Numbered from the stretch's first letter, positions 34,301 through 43,197 are shown. The stretch: 64,000 bases of DNA from Streptomyces sp. CNQ-509 (GCF_001011035.1 NZ_CP011492.1:6255447-6319446), one strand, 5' to 3'. Notes: generated by a model not told the origin, from the letters alone. Translations and numbers: made by a program.

Positions 34301-37300
34301 CAAGGTCACGTTCACCAACACGACCGACTTCACCCTGAACGCCAACCCGGGCACATGGGGGCTGTCGTACCGGTGGACCCTGCCCGACGGCAGCACCCCG
34401 CCGGGCCTGGGGCAGCCGGTCGTCACCGGCCTGCCGGCCAGCATCCCGCCGGGCACGGAGAAGACCGTCATCGCGCAGGTGAAGACGCCGATCAACTCCG
34501 ATTCGGGCAACAAGCGCACCGACTATCAGCTCACCTGGGACGTGTACCGCGGTGACGTGAAGAGGTGGCTGTCGGACCAGGAGGGCATCCCCGGCCTCAC
34601 CCAGCGCGTGGCCGTCGAGGACCCCACATCCGACGAACTGGGCCTGGAGAAGTTCTACTCCTACACCGGCACACCCACCGGCGCCGGCTCCACGGTGATG
34701 AACAACACCGCCGCCGGTAACGCGGTGTGGTCCTACGACGCCTTCACCAACCCCGGCCGCGGCCTGAACACCTTCTTCCGCGTCGCCTACAACTCCCTCG
34801 ACACCTCGGACACCATCACCGGCCACGGCTGGTCCGCCCAGGCCGCCGGCCCACTACGCTTGGGCGCCCCGCTGGACTTCCACCCCAACCCGCGCCCTAC
34901 AGAGGTCCGCTGGCCGGATGGCGACGGCACCACCCACATCTTCCGCAAGCAGGAGAACGGCAGCTTCAAAGCCCCCGCGGGCGTCCACTACAAGCTCGAA
35001 CCCAAACAGGACCTGGACTGCACCCCGGCCAAGGACCCGATCCCGGACGCCTGGACGGCGACCCGCCCGGACGGCACCCGGTTCCTCTTCGGCTGCGACG
35101 GCTACCTGACCTCGGTCGTCGACCCCAACGGGAACACGCAGACGTACACGTACACCGAGCGCAAGTCGAACAACAAGCCGACCAAGTTCCTCGACTACAT
35201 CACCGACCCCGCCGGCCGGAAGTCCCTTGAGGTCGAGTACTACCAGAAGGGCGACACGTCGTGGGAGTTCATCGACGACACGGGTAAGCAGGTCGCCGGC
35301 ACGGGGAAACTGAACAACTCCAAGATCTACGACCACATCAAGTCGGTCACCGACATCTCCGGCCGCAAGCTCGCCTTCTACTACACCAGCAAGGGTCTGC
35401 TGGGCCGCATGGTCGACGGTGCGGGCAGCGCACAGCCCAAGGAATTTGACTTCGCCTACGACGCCGGGCAGGGCAACAAGAACGTCAAGCTCGTCGGCGT
35501 CCAGGACCCGCGCCAGAACTCCACCGCGCTGGAATACAACACTCCCAGTGCCGGGGACGACCCCAAGTATCACTGGTGGGCCAAGAAGATCACCGATCGG
35601 CGCGGCAACGGCACCGAGTTCACGTACGCGGCGGGGGACGCGGACAACCCCGCGGACAACCCGAAGTTCACGGACACCATGGTGAAGGACGCCGAAGGCA
35701 GCGTCACCGACTACACCACTGACGACTTCGGCCGCCCGGTGACGCTGACCAACGCAAAGAACGAGTCCACCCGGATGTCGTGGGACGCGGACAATAACGT
35801 CATCTACCTCCGCGAGGCCAACGGCGCCGAAACCGCCTACTGCTACGACCCGATTACCGGCTACCCCCTCTGGCAGCGCGACGCCGAGCAGAACAAGGTC
35901 GCAGGCGGCGTCCCCGAGCCCGCCGTCTGCACCGACGGCGCCACCCCCGACAACGCCACCGTGTACGAGTACTCCTCCCGCGTCGGGGACAGCTACGTGA
36001 AGGACCTGGCGCGCAAGACCTCGCCCGAGGGCCGTACCTGGACCTTCACCTACGACGCGTACGGCAACCTGCTGGCCGTCACCGACCCCAAGGGCACCGC
36101 CACCGCGGAAGCGGGCGACTACACCACCCGCTACACCTACGACGGCCACGGCCAGCTTCAGACGGCCACCGATCTGCGCAACAACACCACCACCAATGCC
36201 GACTTCACCCCCACCGGCTACCCACGGCTGATCACCGATCCGAAGGGCAACGGCACCGACTTCGTCTACGACGAACGCGGCCAGGTCCTCAAGGTCATCG
36301 ACGCCCTGGACAAGACCACCACCCAGACCTACGACACCTACGGCCGTCCCGGCGAGAGCGTCGTACCCAAGACCGCGGGCGAGTTCATCACCACCCCCGC
36401 CCCGGTCTACGACGCCAACGACAACATCACCCGCGCCACCGCCCCCAACGGCGCCGTCTCCACCGCCGTCTACGACGAGGCAGACCAGGTCACCGCGGCC
36501 ACGGCTCCGGACAACAACACCACCGGCCGGGAGACCCGCTACACCTACGACCGCGTCGGCAACCTTCTCACCACGACCGAACCCAAGGGCGTCGCGACAG
36601 CAGACAACCCCGACGACTTCGTCACCACCAACACCTACGACGCGATCTACCAGCTCACCGACGTCGTCAACGCCGACGGCGACAAGCTCTCCTACCGCTA
36701 CGACGACGTCGGCAACGTCACCCACGTCATCGACCCCAAGAAGAACGAGACCCCCGACACCACCGACTTCACCACCAACACCACCTACGACCTCAACCAC
36801 CGCCCCGACACGGTCACCGACGCCGCAGGCGAAACCACCACTACCACCTACGACAAAGACTCCCTGGTCATCGCCACAACCGACCAGGCACAGAAGACCA
36901 CCGAGACCGACTACGACGAACGCGGCCTGCCCATCGCCCAACGCGTCCCCTACGACACCGACGCAGGCACGGTACGCACCACGAAGTTCACCTACGACCA
37001 GGCCGGCAACCGCACCAAGGTCGAAACCCCCCGCGGCGTCAACACCGCAACCGCCGACGACTTCACCCACCGCACCACCTACGACGAGCTGAACCGCCCG
37101 GAGCGGCAGTATCAGCCCTACGCCCCGAACGACGCCCGGTACAACGACCCGGACGTCTATACCGAGACGACGTACGATGCGGTCGGTAACGTCTCGAAGA
37201 TCTCCGCGCCGCCGTCAGAGGGTGAGACGGTCCGCAATGAGACCGCGTACACCCACTTCGACAACGGCTGGATCCGCACCTCCACCGACCCGTGGGAGAT

Positions 37301-40100
37301 CACCACCTCCTACGACTACAACAACCTCGGCCAGCAGACATCCCGCACCCTTACCAGCCAAGGCGAAGCCAGCTCCCGCACCATGGGCTGGACCTACAAC
37401 CCCGACGGCTCACTCGCCGCCCGTACCGACGAGGGCGTCCCGGTCGGCCGGCAGACCGTCCTCGTCGACAACTCCGACACTCAGAACACCTCGTCGACGG
37501 GCGACTGGACGACAAGCAACCCCCGGCGCGACACGAAGTCCAGCCAGGGCTACGACCACCGCACGCTCGCGGCAGGCAAGGACGGCACCTTCACCTGGCA
37601 GCTCAACATCCCGGCCAAGGGCGACTACACCGTCTACGCCAAGTACCCGAAGACAACCGACGCCGCCCCAGGCGCCCGCTACGAGATCCACCACGCCGAA
37701 GGCACCGCCACGGCGACATCCGACCAGAGCGAGCGGACAGGCCGCTGGGTGAAGCTCGGCACCTACCCCTTCAAGCAAGGCATCAAGAGCCTGACCTTGA
37801 AGGGAAGCGACACCGGCGCGGTGACAGCGGACGCGGTGCAACTCGTCCGCGACGACTCGTCGGCGGTGGACGAGGAGCGCAAGGACTTCACGTACCGCTA
37901 CGACGTCAACGGCAACCTCATCGACATCAACGACGTCTCCTCGGGCGCCAAGATCGACGCCTACGTCATCGGCTACACCGGCCTCAACCAGGTCGAGAAG
38001 ATCACCGAGAACCTCGCCGGCGAACCGAAGAAGACCACGTCGATGACGTACGACCCGAATGGCCAGCCGGCGACGATGACGCACCCCGACGAGTTCCAGT
38101 CCTACGCCTACGACGTCCGCAACATGGTCAAGTCCGTCGAGGCCGGCAAGAGCGCGGACGACCCAACGAAGCGGATCACCTCGTACGAATACACCCCGCG
38201 GGGTCAGAAGCTGCGCGAGAACAAGGCGAACGGGAATATCGTCGACTATTCGTATTATGCGAACGGCGCACTGAAGGCGACGCAGGAGGACAACGGCTCA
38301 GACCTGGTCGCTTCACACGACTATGACTGGGACGCCAACGGCAACAAGGCCCGGGACATCGCGCAGAAAATGAACGCCGACGACCACGCGGCGTACCTGG
38401 AATCGACGACGTCGTACGTCTACGACCCGGTGGACCGGATCGCGCAGGTCACGAAGACCGGCCACGGGACAGGCAGCGAGAGCTACGTTCACGACGACAA
38501 CGACAACGTCATCAGCCAGACGGTGAGGAACGTCGATACCACCTACACCTACGACCGCAACAGATTGATCTCGGCGGCCACCGGAGATACGTCGACGTCC
38601 TACAATTACGACCCCTATGGCCGCCTTGACACCGTCACATCAGCCGGCCAGATCATCGAGCGCAGCACCTACGACGGCTTCGACCACGTCACCGAGCACA
38701 GCCGTCTGCAGGACGACGGCACCCAGAAGAAGACGTCGTATGTCTACGACCCGCTGGACCGCACGACCTCCAAGACCACTGCCGGAGGCAAGACGACCGA
38801 CTACAGCTACCTGGGCACGTCCGATGAGGTGCTCGACGAACGGGTGGCAGGCGAGGTCACCAAGTCCTACCAGTATGGCCCCTGGGGAAACCGCCTCTCC
38901 CAGATCACACACAACACCGACGACACCCAGGAACTGGGCGTCTACGGCTACAACAGCCACACCGACGTGGAAATCCTCACAAACTCCGAGGGAAATTCCA
39001 AAGCCACATATGGCTACACTGCCTACGGGAACGACGATGACTCAGAATTCACCGGAATCGACAAACCCGACGCAGGTAACCCCGACCAAGAGCCGTACAA
39101 CCCGTACCGCTTCAATTCTAAGCGTTGGGACGAGCCGTCGGGAACCTATGACATGGGCTTCCGCGACTATGACCCCGCCCTCAACCGATTCCTCACCCGA
39201 GACATGTACAACGGCGCACTCGCCGACATGCAGCTCGGCGCAGACGGGATAACTGGGAACCGCTACGCTTTCGCCGGCGGCAACCCAACTACGGGCATCG
39301 AACTCGACGGCCACGGCCTCGCCTGCGGCGGTGAAGGCGACGACGTAAGCTGCGGCGACGACACGGTCACGCGAGCCGACGGAAGCCTGTCCTACACCGA
39401 CGGGAATGGTGTCAACCACTCCACAGGTGGCGGGTACATGTGGTTTGAGGAAAACCGGCAGCCGGGGAGGGCCCCAGACGGAAGTGCTAGCCACACGACT
39501 AGTTATGTGGCACACATCTCCAGGCCGAACGGGAACACATTCGAAGCTGGAATGCGCGTCGACGTCTATACGGCGGAGTACCAAGGGGCAAGCTCGAATG
39601 ATGACTCCGAAAGCACGGTCGAGAACGTCATCGGTGCTCTCGTTCATGCTGGGGGAAACCTTGTGGGCATCGATGAGCCGACACAAGGGTTGTGTGTCAG
39701 TGTTTCGTTCGCAGTAGTTGTTGGTGCGAACGCCGACTACTGTCTGATGTCTTCGAAGAAGCCAGGTGGTGGATTCGATGTCGGCCATTCCCTGTCAGTG
39801 AACCCTGAAATAGGCGTCGGTTACGCTGTGACCGCGAATCGAGTTGTCAGTAATGCTGACAATTACTCGGACCTGAGCGGTTGGGGGTACGGGGTATGCA
39901 TGACGGGCAGCTACTACGTTGCCGTCGACACCTGTTCCGGTCAGGGATTTACGGCCAATGGTTACTACCTGCCGTCGGGAATCGGAACCAATAGCGAAGG
40001 AGATCCGATCATTTACAATTCCTTCGGTGGAGGAATTGGGACGCCAGGGTTTAGTGGCGGCCCAAATCTGAATCATACCTGGTCTTGGGACCTTTTCTGA
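31380..40100 (+). CDS. Giant secreted DNRLRE/golvesin/RHS YD-repeat protein with a novel C-terminal tip
   Basis: 2906 residues from ATG 31380. Signal peptide 1-28 (LVTLLPQPAFA). First DNRLRE domain about 323-440, interrupted by a golvesin-like domain (about 440-557) and resumed by VQEWVNGTLPNNGFVLKAYD (about 575-595). FN3-like domain about 640-737, second DNRLRE domain about 753-947, an Ig-like domain about 957-1073, then RHS entry (GLEKFYSYTG) near 1080. YD repeats run about 1223-2560, with a second golvesin-like insertion about 2023-2160. The RHS core ends RFNSKRWDEPSGTYDMGFRD, YDPALNRFLTRDMY (about 2576-2610), then GNRYAFAGGNP. The tip (about 2645-2906) is lower in GC, Gly/Ser/Tyr-rich, has six cysteines and matches no toxin family I know. 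Such proteins encapsulate a C-terminal effector and act in contact-dependent competition. A two-TM protein follows. Confidence 0.9.
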   Translation: MRARLGRLVSSAVAAAFLVTLLPQPAFAAGSTPGAGGVVDTVRDWFSDDDPDEDELPSSESRNPASREKLPAGKAEPAAKRVKELTGRRTPEARFWRMSDGRVEAELAAAPTSYETRGGAWKAIDTAVTESDARGYAYANTTNLARSYFGDSAERLLKVEAELGQSVTFGLKDASGGLKPRAEGGTVTYPDAVNGADLTYRVGAGEVKEDIVLDERPDGPVSFAFTMDVTDGLTPESRKDGSVAFFHEMSRDPVLVIPAPFMTDAARDDSSPYGKAWSPKVTQKLSRDGKQWLLTLTPDAGWLAAKERQYPVKVDPTITIAPSPSQSQDVMVLSDQPGVNFRQAWDLQVGTTPTGVARSLIKFPLDEIPAGVTVDSARLSLYYDQTHTTGGKKVKIEAHEATGPWDETTATWDNTKNLLGDLSGTKLQLDDGRAGTAAVGDWTRVAGAGIESDYRYNQNSATGESYTWQPDVPETASYLTDVYIPGVADAASAAPYEIKHRGGTANFTVDQRGTSGRWVDLGTEELSYAKGTANTIKLGDTGDASSKNVADAVRLVNRAELWKDPGEYNQWHNFPVKNSVQEWVNGTLPNNGFVLKAYDEAPRGVDARGGPRYEAGDGSYGGETSTIPRLTVSYGRIGTALDSPTVVHGTGPELHWKPYTNTTADAGADFAEYQIHRSTQQAFTPSAATLIAPIGDQQTDNFTDTTATPSPDPGPEIGKSYYYQIAVKTADGDLLGSPTRIVGIPKAGRTMKLIQGSAGGAVADTTLSSAQPNTNQDTIQSWNVGQNWLSVGNNSDTYGTTRAALDFDTSTIPATATVLEAQLQMWGTETTRDTGSTGAVYELRPLDRSFDETTATWNNANATTAWTKPGGDVSATLSDTVPQWTEDVGRHWWDATTMVKGWVSTPDSNKGAMVKLANESASGPRERSLWLSSEGQDQQLGPLMRVIYVDATAESTYYAPETPQRMTPNSTYNVKVTFTNTTDFTLNANPGTWGLSYRWTLPDGSTPPGLGQPVVTGLPASIPPGTEKTVIAQVKTPINSDSGNKRTDYQLTWDVYRGDVKRWLSDQEGIPGLTQRVAVEDPTSDELGLEKFYSYTGTPTGAGSTVMNNTAAGNAVWSYDAFTNPGRGLNTFFRVAYNSLDTSDTITGHGWSAQAAGPLRLGAPLDFHPNPRPTEVRWPDGDGTTHIFRKQENGSFKAPAGVHYKLEPKQDLDCTPAKDPIPDAWTATRPDGTRFLFGCDGYLTSVVDPNGNTQTYTYTERKSNNKPTKFLDYITDPAGRKSLEVEYYQKGDTSWEFIDDTGKQVAGTGKLNNSKIYDHIKSVTDISGRKLAFYYTSKGLLGRMVDGAGSAQPKEFDFAYDAGQGNKNVKLVGVQDPRQNSTALEYNTPSAGDDPKYHWWAKKITDRRGNGTEFTYAAGDADNPADNPKFTDTMVKDAEGSVTDYTTDDFGRPVTLTNAKNESTRMSWDADNNVIYLREANGAETAYCYDPITGYPLWQRDAEQNKVAGGVPEPAVCTDGATPDNATVYEYSSRVGDSYVKDLARKTSPEGRTWTFTYDAYGNLLAVTDPKGTATAEAGDYTTRYTYDGHGQLQTATDLRNNTTTNADFTPTGYPRLITDPKGNGTDFVYDERGQVLKVIDALDKTTTQTYDTYGRPGESVVPKTAGEFITTPAPVYDANDNITRATAPNGAVSTAVYDEADQVTAATAPDNNTTGRETRYTYDRVGNLLTTTEPKGVATADNPDDFVTTNTYDAIYQLTDVVNADGDKLSYRYDDVGNVTHVIDPKKNETPDTTDFTTNTTYDLNHRPDTVTDAAGETTTTTYDKDSLVIATTDQAQKTTETDYDERGLPIAQRVPYDTDAGTVRTTKFTYDQAGNRTKVETPRGVNTATADDFTHRTTYDELNRPERQYQPYAPNDARYNDPDVYTETTYDAVGNVSKISAPPSEGETVRNETAYTHFDNGWIRTSTDPWEITTSYDYNNLGQQTSRTLTSQGEASSRTMGWTYNPDGSLAARTDEGVPVGRQTVLVDNSDTQNTSSTGDWTTSNPRRDTKSSQGYDHRTLAAGKDGTFTWQLNIPAKGDYTVYAKYPKTTDAAPGARYEIHHAEGTATATSDQSERTGRWVKLGTYPFKQGIKSLTLKGSDTGAVTADAVQLVRDDSSAVDEERKDFTYRYDVNGNLIDINDVSSGAKIDAYVIGYTGLNQVEKITENLAGEPKKTTSMTYDPNGQPATMTHPDEFQSYAYDVRNMVKSVEAGKSADDPTKRITSYEYTPRGQKLRENKANGNIVDYSYYANGALKATQEDNGSDLVASHDYDWDANGNKARDIAQKMNADDHAAYLESTTSYVYDPVDRIAQVTKTGHGTGSESYVHDDNDNVISQTVRNVDTTYTYDRNRLISAATGDTSTSYNYDPYGRLDTVTSAGQIIERSTYDGFDHVTEHSRLQDDGTQKKTSYVYDPLDRTTSKTTAGGKTTDYSYLGTSDEVLDERVAGEVTKSYQYGPWGNRLSQITHNTDDTQELGVYGYNSHTDVEILTNSEGNSKATYGYTAYGNDDDSEFTGIDKPDAGNPDQEPYNPYRFNSKRWDEPSGTYDMGFRDYDPALNRFLTRDMYNGALADMQLGADGITGNRYAFAGGNPTTGIELDGHGLACGGEGDDVSCGDDTVTRADGSLSYTDGNGVNHSTGGGYMWFEENRQPGRAPDGSASHTTSYVAHISRPNGNTFEAGMRVDVYTAEYQGASSNDDSESTVENVIGALVHAGGNLVGIDEPTQGLCVSVSFAVVVGANADYCLMSSKKPGGGFDVGHSLSVNPEIGVGYAVTANRVVSNADNYSDLSGWGYGVCMTGSYYVAVDTCSGQGFTANGYYLPSGIGTNSEGDPIIYNSFGGGIGTPGFSGGPNLNHTWSWDLF

Positions 40101-40214
40101 ACGTTCACTGATCGGTAAGGTGTCGCGACTGCCTGCATCGCGTTTGGCGATGCAGGCAGTCGTGTAGGGTAGTGGTCTTGTAAAAACGTCTTCGTGGGTG
40201 GAGTGGATTTCTCA

Positions 40215-40475
40215 ATGATGCTTTCTGTGGTGGAATCCAACAAGATGCCGCTACTTGGGATCCTCGTCTTCTTGCTCGGAGGGGGAATCTTTCTCTACTT
40301 GGGATGGGTGATTCTCCGGAATTCCGGTGGGCGAGGGGTTCGGATGCTCAAGAGAGGTTCGCTCTTCGAGGCATCGGAATCTTTCTACATCGCGTTTTCC
40401 AAGGTCTTCGGGGTTGCTGCTACGCTGATAGGCGCGGGCCTTATCAGTGCGGCTGTGTTTGAGTTGCTGTCTTGA
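40215..40475 (+). CDS. Small two-TM membrane protein, candidate immunity protein
   Basis: 86 residues from ATG 40215 (an in-frame GTG at 40194 is also possible). TM1 is about residues 12-34 (LGILVFLLGGGIFLYLGWVI) and TM2 about 63-84 (VFGVAATLIGAGLISAAVFE), with a basic cytoplasmic loop between them (NSGGRGVRMLKRG). It begins 114 bp after the RHS gene, has the same low-GC composition as the RHS tip and matches no family I recognise. Position and membrane location fit immunity against a membrane-acting tip; this is inference. Confidence 0.65.
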   Translation: MMLSVVESNKMPLLGILVFLLGGGIFLYLGWVILRNSGGRGVRMLKRGSLFEASESFYIAFSKVFGVAATLIGAGLISAAVFELLS

Positions 40476-40852
40476 CGTAGCGAGACTGGCTTCGAGGCTG
40501 CATTGGTAACGGAACCGGTGCAGGCGGTTTTTGGGCCCGCTATTGATCTGCCGCCCTACTGAGCTTCAAAGTGTGGTGTTGGGCTGACGTCTCGTGATCC
40601 CTGCGATATTCCGGTTGTGTGTGTGTGTGTGTGTGGGGGGGGGCGCTCGCAAGGCGGTGGGCTGACCGATGAATGGCGGGCCTTACGCGAGAAGGTTGCG
40701 ATTTGAGGCAGCTGAGTGGCTCCGGTTCGGCGACGACAACTTGCGCAGGGCTATACTTCTTTCCCGGACTCTCCTCGGGGTGCTGCGGCCGATCGAAATA
40801 GTCGGAGTCGCGAGGGCTCGCGCTGCTGCCGGGTGCCCGCCATGAGGTCGAG
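40476..40852. other. Low-GC spacer between two small membrane-protein genes
   Basis: 377 bp without a gene, containing a TG microsatellite (listed separately). A minus-strand frame crosses it but lacks coding character. Confidence 0.4.
40616..40643. repeat. (TG)10 microsatellite followed by a G9 run
   Basis: Twenty bases of alternating TG (40616-40635) run into nine consecutive G (40635-40643). Slippage-prone and unusual in a Streptomyces chromosome. Confidence 0.85.
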
Positions 40853-41254
40853 ATGACTACGGACGAATCATCAGAGGCTAAGAAGGGTCGCCGTCCGGTC
40901 GCCCACGCGGTCATGCAGATCTTGATTGGAGCCTTCTGTACGGTCATCGGTGCGTGGGCACTACTTCCAATGATGGTGGACAGAGTCGAGCTCACCGAAC
41001 GAAACGAATCGGTCGTGGGGATTCTGTATGAGGACCCATTGCATTGCCTCGATGGCTGTCAAGTGCGTTACGAGATCGATAACCAGGAAGTCACCGGTCG
41101 ACTCCCCGTTAATGCGAATCTGAAGATGCGCGAAAAGGGAGATTCGCTGGATCTGATATACGATCCGGACGAGCCTCGTCGGGCTGCATTGAAAAAGGAT
41201 CTAAACATTGTAGCTATAGCTCTCAGAGCTCTCTTGCCGCTTCTAGTGTCCTGA
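40853..41254 (+). CDS. DUF3592-like membrane protein, 3' end replaced by IS630
   Basis: 133 residues from ATG 40853. TM1 is about 20-41 (AVMQILIGAFCTVIGAWALL). An extracytoplasmic DUF3592-like domain follows, with two cysteines (HCLDGCQVRYEID) and the typical GDSLDLIYDPDEPRR. A hydrophobic segment (IVAIALRALLPLL) starts at about 118. The last four codons and the stop (41252-41254) lie inside the left inverted repeat of the IS630 element starting at 41244, so the native C-terminus, probably the rest of TM2, is lost. It could be a second immunity-type gene of the RHS locus. Low GC. Confidence 0.65.
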   Translation: MTTDESSEAKKGRRPVAHAVMQILIGAFCTVIGAWALLPMMVDRVELTERNESVVGILYEDPLHCLDGCQVRYEIDNQEVTGRLPVNANLKMREKGDSLDLIYDPDEPRRAALKKDLNIVAIALRALLPLLVS

Positions 41255-42376
41255 GTCGTGAGTTCGCGGGCGGTTGTAGGGTGTGGTGATGCCTGGTCCG
41301 AAGCCGTTGCCGGTGGTGCTGTCCGACGAAGAACTCCGTGTGTTGCGATGCTGGTTGAGGAAGCAGACGGCTGCTCAGGCTCTGGTGCTGAGGTCCCGGA
41401 TTGTGCTGGCGTGTGCGGAGGGCTTGTCGAACGCGCAGGTCGCGGAGGACCTGGGGATTTCGCGGGAGACGGTACGCAAGTGGCGGGCGAGGTTCGTCAA
41501 AGACCGGCTGGAGGGCCTGACGGACAGGCCGCGTCCGGGGCCGCCGCGCAGGATCACGGACGAGCAGGTCGAGGCACTGGTGACCAAGACCCTGGACGAG
41601 AAGCCGTCGTCGGGGGATTCGCACTGGTCGACGCGGTCGATGGCCGAAGCGACCGGCATGTCGCAGTCCGCGGTCTCGCGGATCTGGCGGGCGTTCGGGC
41701 TCAAGCCCCACACCGTGGAGACGTGGAAGCTGTCCACGGATCCGGAGTTCGTCACCAAGGTCCGCGACGTCGTCGGGATCTACCTCTGCCCGCCGGAGAA
41801 CGCGCTGGTCCTGGCGGTGGACGAGAAGTCGCAGATCCAGGCCCTGGACCGCACCCAGCCAGTGCTGCCCATGGCCCCGACGACGCCGGCGAGGATGCCC
41901 CACGACTATGTCCGGCACGGCACCACCAGCCTGTTCGCCGCCCTCGACATCGCCTCCGGATCGGTCATAGCCCAGCACTACCGGCGCCACCGCCACACCG
42001 AGTTCCTGCGCTTCCTGAAAACCATCGACGCGGCCGTCCCGAAGGACCTTGACCTGCACCTGGTCCTGGACAACTACGCCACCCACAAGACCGAAGCGGT
42101 CTAGAAGTGGCTGCTGCGCCACCCGCGCTTCCACCTGCACTTCACCCCCACCTCCGCATCCTGGCTGAACCTCGTCGAGCGCTGGTTCGCCGAGCTGACC
42201 CGCCGCAAACTCCGCCGCTCGGCCCACCGCAGCGTCATCGAGCTGGAACGCGACATCCGCGGCTGGATCAACGAGTGGAACAAGAACCCCAAGCCGTTCG
42301 TGTGGACCAAGACCGCCGACGAGATTCTCGAAACCCTCGCCGCATACTGCCAGCGAATTAACGATTCAAGACATTA
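41244..42376 (+). mobile_element. IS630-family insertion sequence with both ends preserved
   Basis: The 24-bp ends 41244-41267 and 42353-42376 match in inverted orientation at 19 of 24 positions, both beginning with the TA dinucleotide that IS630 elements duplicate. One transposase frame fills the 1.13-kb interior. The element interrupts the 3' end of the gene at 40853. Confidence 0.85.
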
Positions 42377-42377
42377 G
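41289..42377 (+). pseudogene. IS630-family transposase with an in-frame TAG
   Basis: From ATG 41289 the frame encodes an N-terminal helix-turn-helix (LSNAQVAEDLGISRETVRKW), an Asp in LAVDEKSQ, and LHLVLDNYATHK (second Asp). It then meets TAG 42102-42104 and continues in the same frame with KWLLRHPRFHLHF, TPTSASWLNLVERWF (catalytic Glu) and ends at TAG 42375-42377. Without readthrough the 271-residue product lacks the third catalytic residue. Confidence 0.85.
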
Positions 42378-42578
42378 GGGTTGTCCTTCTGTTCATCGGG
42401 TTGTATAGTTTCCAAAAACGACCAAATCGGTAGAATTGGTGAATGCGTTGGCGTCCAGGCCGTCACCGAACAGATCGTCTACGTCGAGCGCACCTCGCCG
42501 GTCAGTACTTGACGAAGGCGAAGGCGAAGGCGAAGGCGGTGCTGCAGCGCGGCGAAGCCGGAGTGGTGAGCCAACAAC
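42378..42578. other. Spacer between IS630 and the tRNA fragment
   Basis: About 200 bp with no gene; it holds four tandem GAAGGC hexamers at 42514-42537. Confidence 0.4.
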
Positions 42579-42620
42579 CTTTTAATCCGTTGGTTGTGGG
42601 TTCGAGTCCCACGCGGCCTA
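42579..42620 (+). pseudogene. tRNA-Lys (anticodon TTT) 3' fragment, probable attachment-site scar
   Basis: The sequence begins with an intact anticodon loop CTTTTAA (42579-42585), then the 3' anticodon-stem strand TCCGT, a variable region, a perfect T arm (GTGGG 42596-42600, TTCGAGT, CCCAC 42608-42612), the 3' acceptor strand GCGGCCT and discriminator A at 42620. The bases to the left do not pair with the anticodon stem, and there are no D arm or 5' acceptor sequences. This is what an integrase leaves at the distal end of an element inserted into a tRNA gene. The intact tRNA copy is not in the window. Confidence 0.7.
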
Positions 42621-42627
42621 CTGCTAA

Positions 42628-42658
42628 AGCCCAGGTCAGAGCGTCTCTCCCCTGGGCT
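42628..42658 (+). terminator. Hairpin downstream of the tRNA-Lys fragment
   Basis: AGCCCAGG (42628-42635) pairs with CCTGGGCT (42651-42658). Probably the original terminator of the tRNA-Lys gene, supporting the view that chromosome resumes on this side. Confidence 0.6.
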
Positions 42659-42885
42659 CTGGTGGTTATTTGGCGCGCTGGAACTCGGTCGCTGGCCCGA
42701 AGGGCACGTGATCACGCGTGGTCGTGGTGCCGACCCGGACAACGGTGACCCGTCGGGGTGCGGGGACCGGCTCCATTTCCAGCCGGCGCTGTGGGAGTCG
42801 TGGCAGGCAACGTTGAGCTGCACCCTGTTTCGTAGCGTCCCTGAAGCCAGGTCTATGATCTTGGCGTAAGGAGACACACGAGCAA

Positions 42886-43197
42886 GTGCCAGCACCACGG
42901 AAGTACCCCGACGAGCTCCGCGAGCGCGCCGTCCGCGAGGTCCGCACCAGCGGACGCCCAGTCGCGCACGTCGCGAAGGACCTGGGCATCCATAAGGAAG
43001 CCCTGCGGCTGTGGGTCCGCTAGGCCGAGGCGGACGGCGGTGACCGCGACGACCGTCCGACCACGGCCGAGCGCGAGGAGCTGAAACAACTCCGCAAGGA
43101 GAACGCCGAGTTGAGGCGGGCCAATGAGATCTTGAAGGCCGCTTCGGTGTTTTTTGCTCAGGAGATCGACCGTCCCCGGACGAGGCCGAGCAGGTGA
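42886..43197 (+). pseudogene. IS3 orfA with an in-frame TAG
   Basis: From GTG 42886 (AAGGAG upstream) the frame reads RKYPDELRERAVREV, a helix-turn-helix (HVAKDLGIHKEALRLWVR), then TAG 43021-43023, then AEADGGDRDDRPTTAEREEL and a leucine-zipper-like LKQLRKENAELRRANEILK, ending TGA 43195-43197. Related OrfA proteins have Gln at the TAG site. A T6G run near 43150 is a plausible frameshift site toward orfB. With the stop, no OrfAB fusion can form. Confidence 0.85.

Noticed and set aside
34854..37070. 738-residue Val/Gly-rich minus-strand frame inside the RHS gene
   Set aside because: Shadow of the repeated YD sequence; the plus strand has signal peptide, domains and repeats.
42514..42537. Four tandem GAAGGC hexamers
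   Set aside because: Too short and simple to assign a role; noted only as part of the spacer next to the tRNA fragment.
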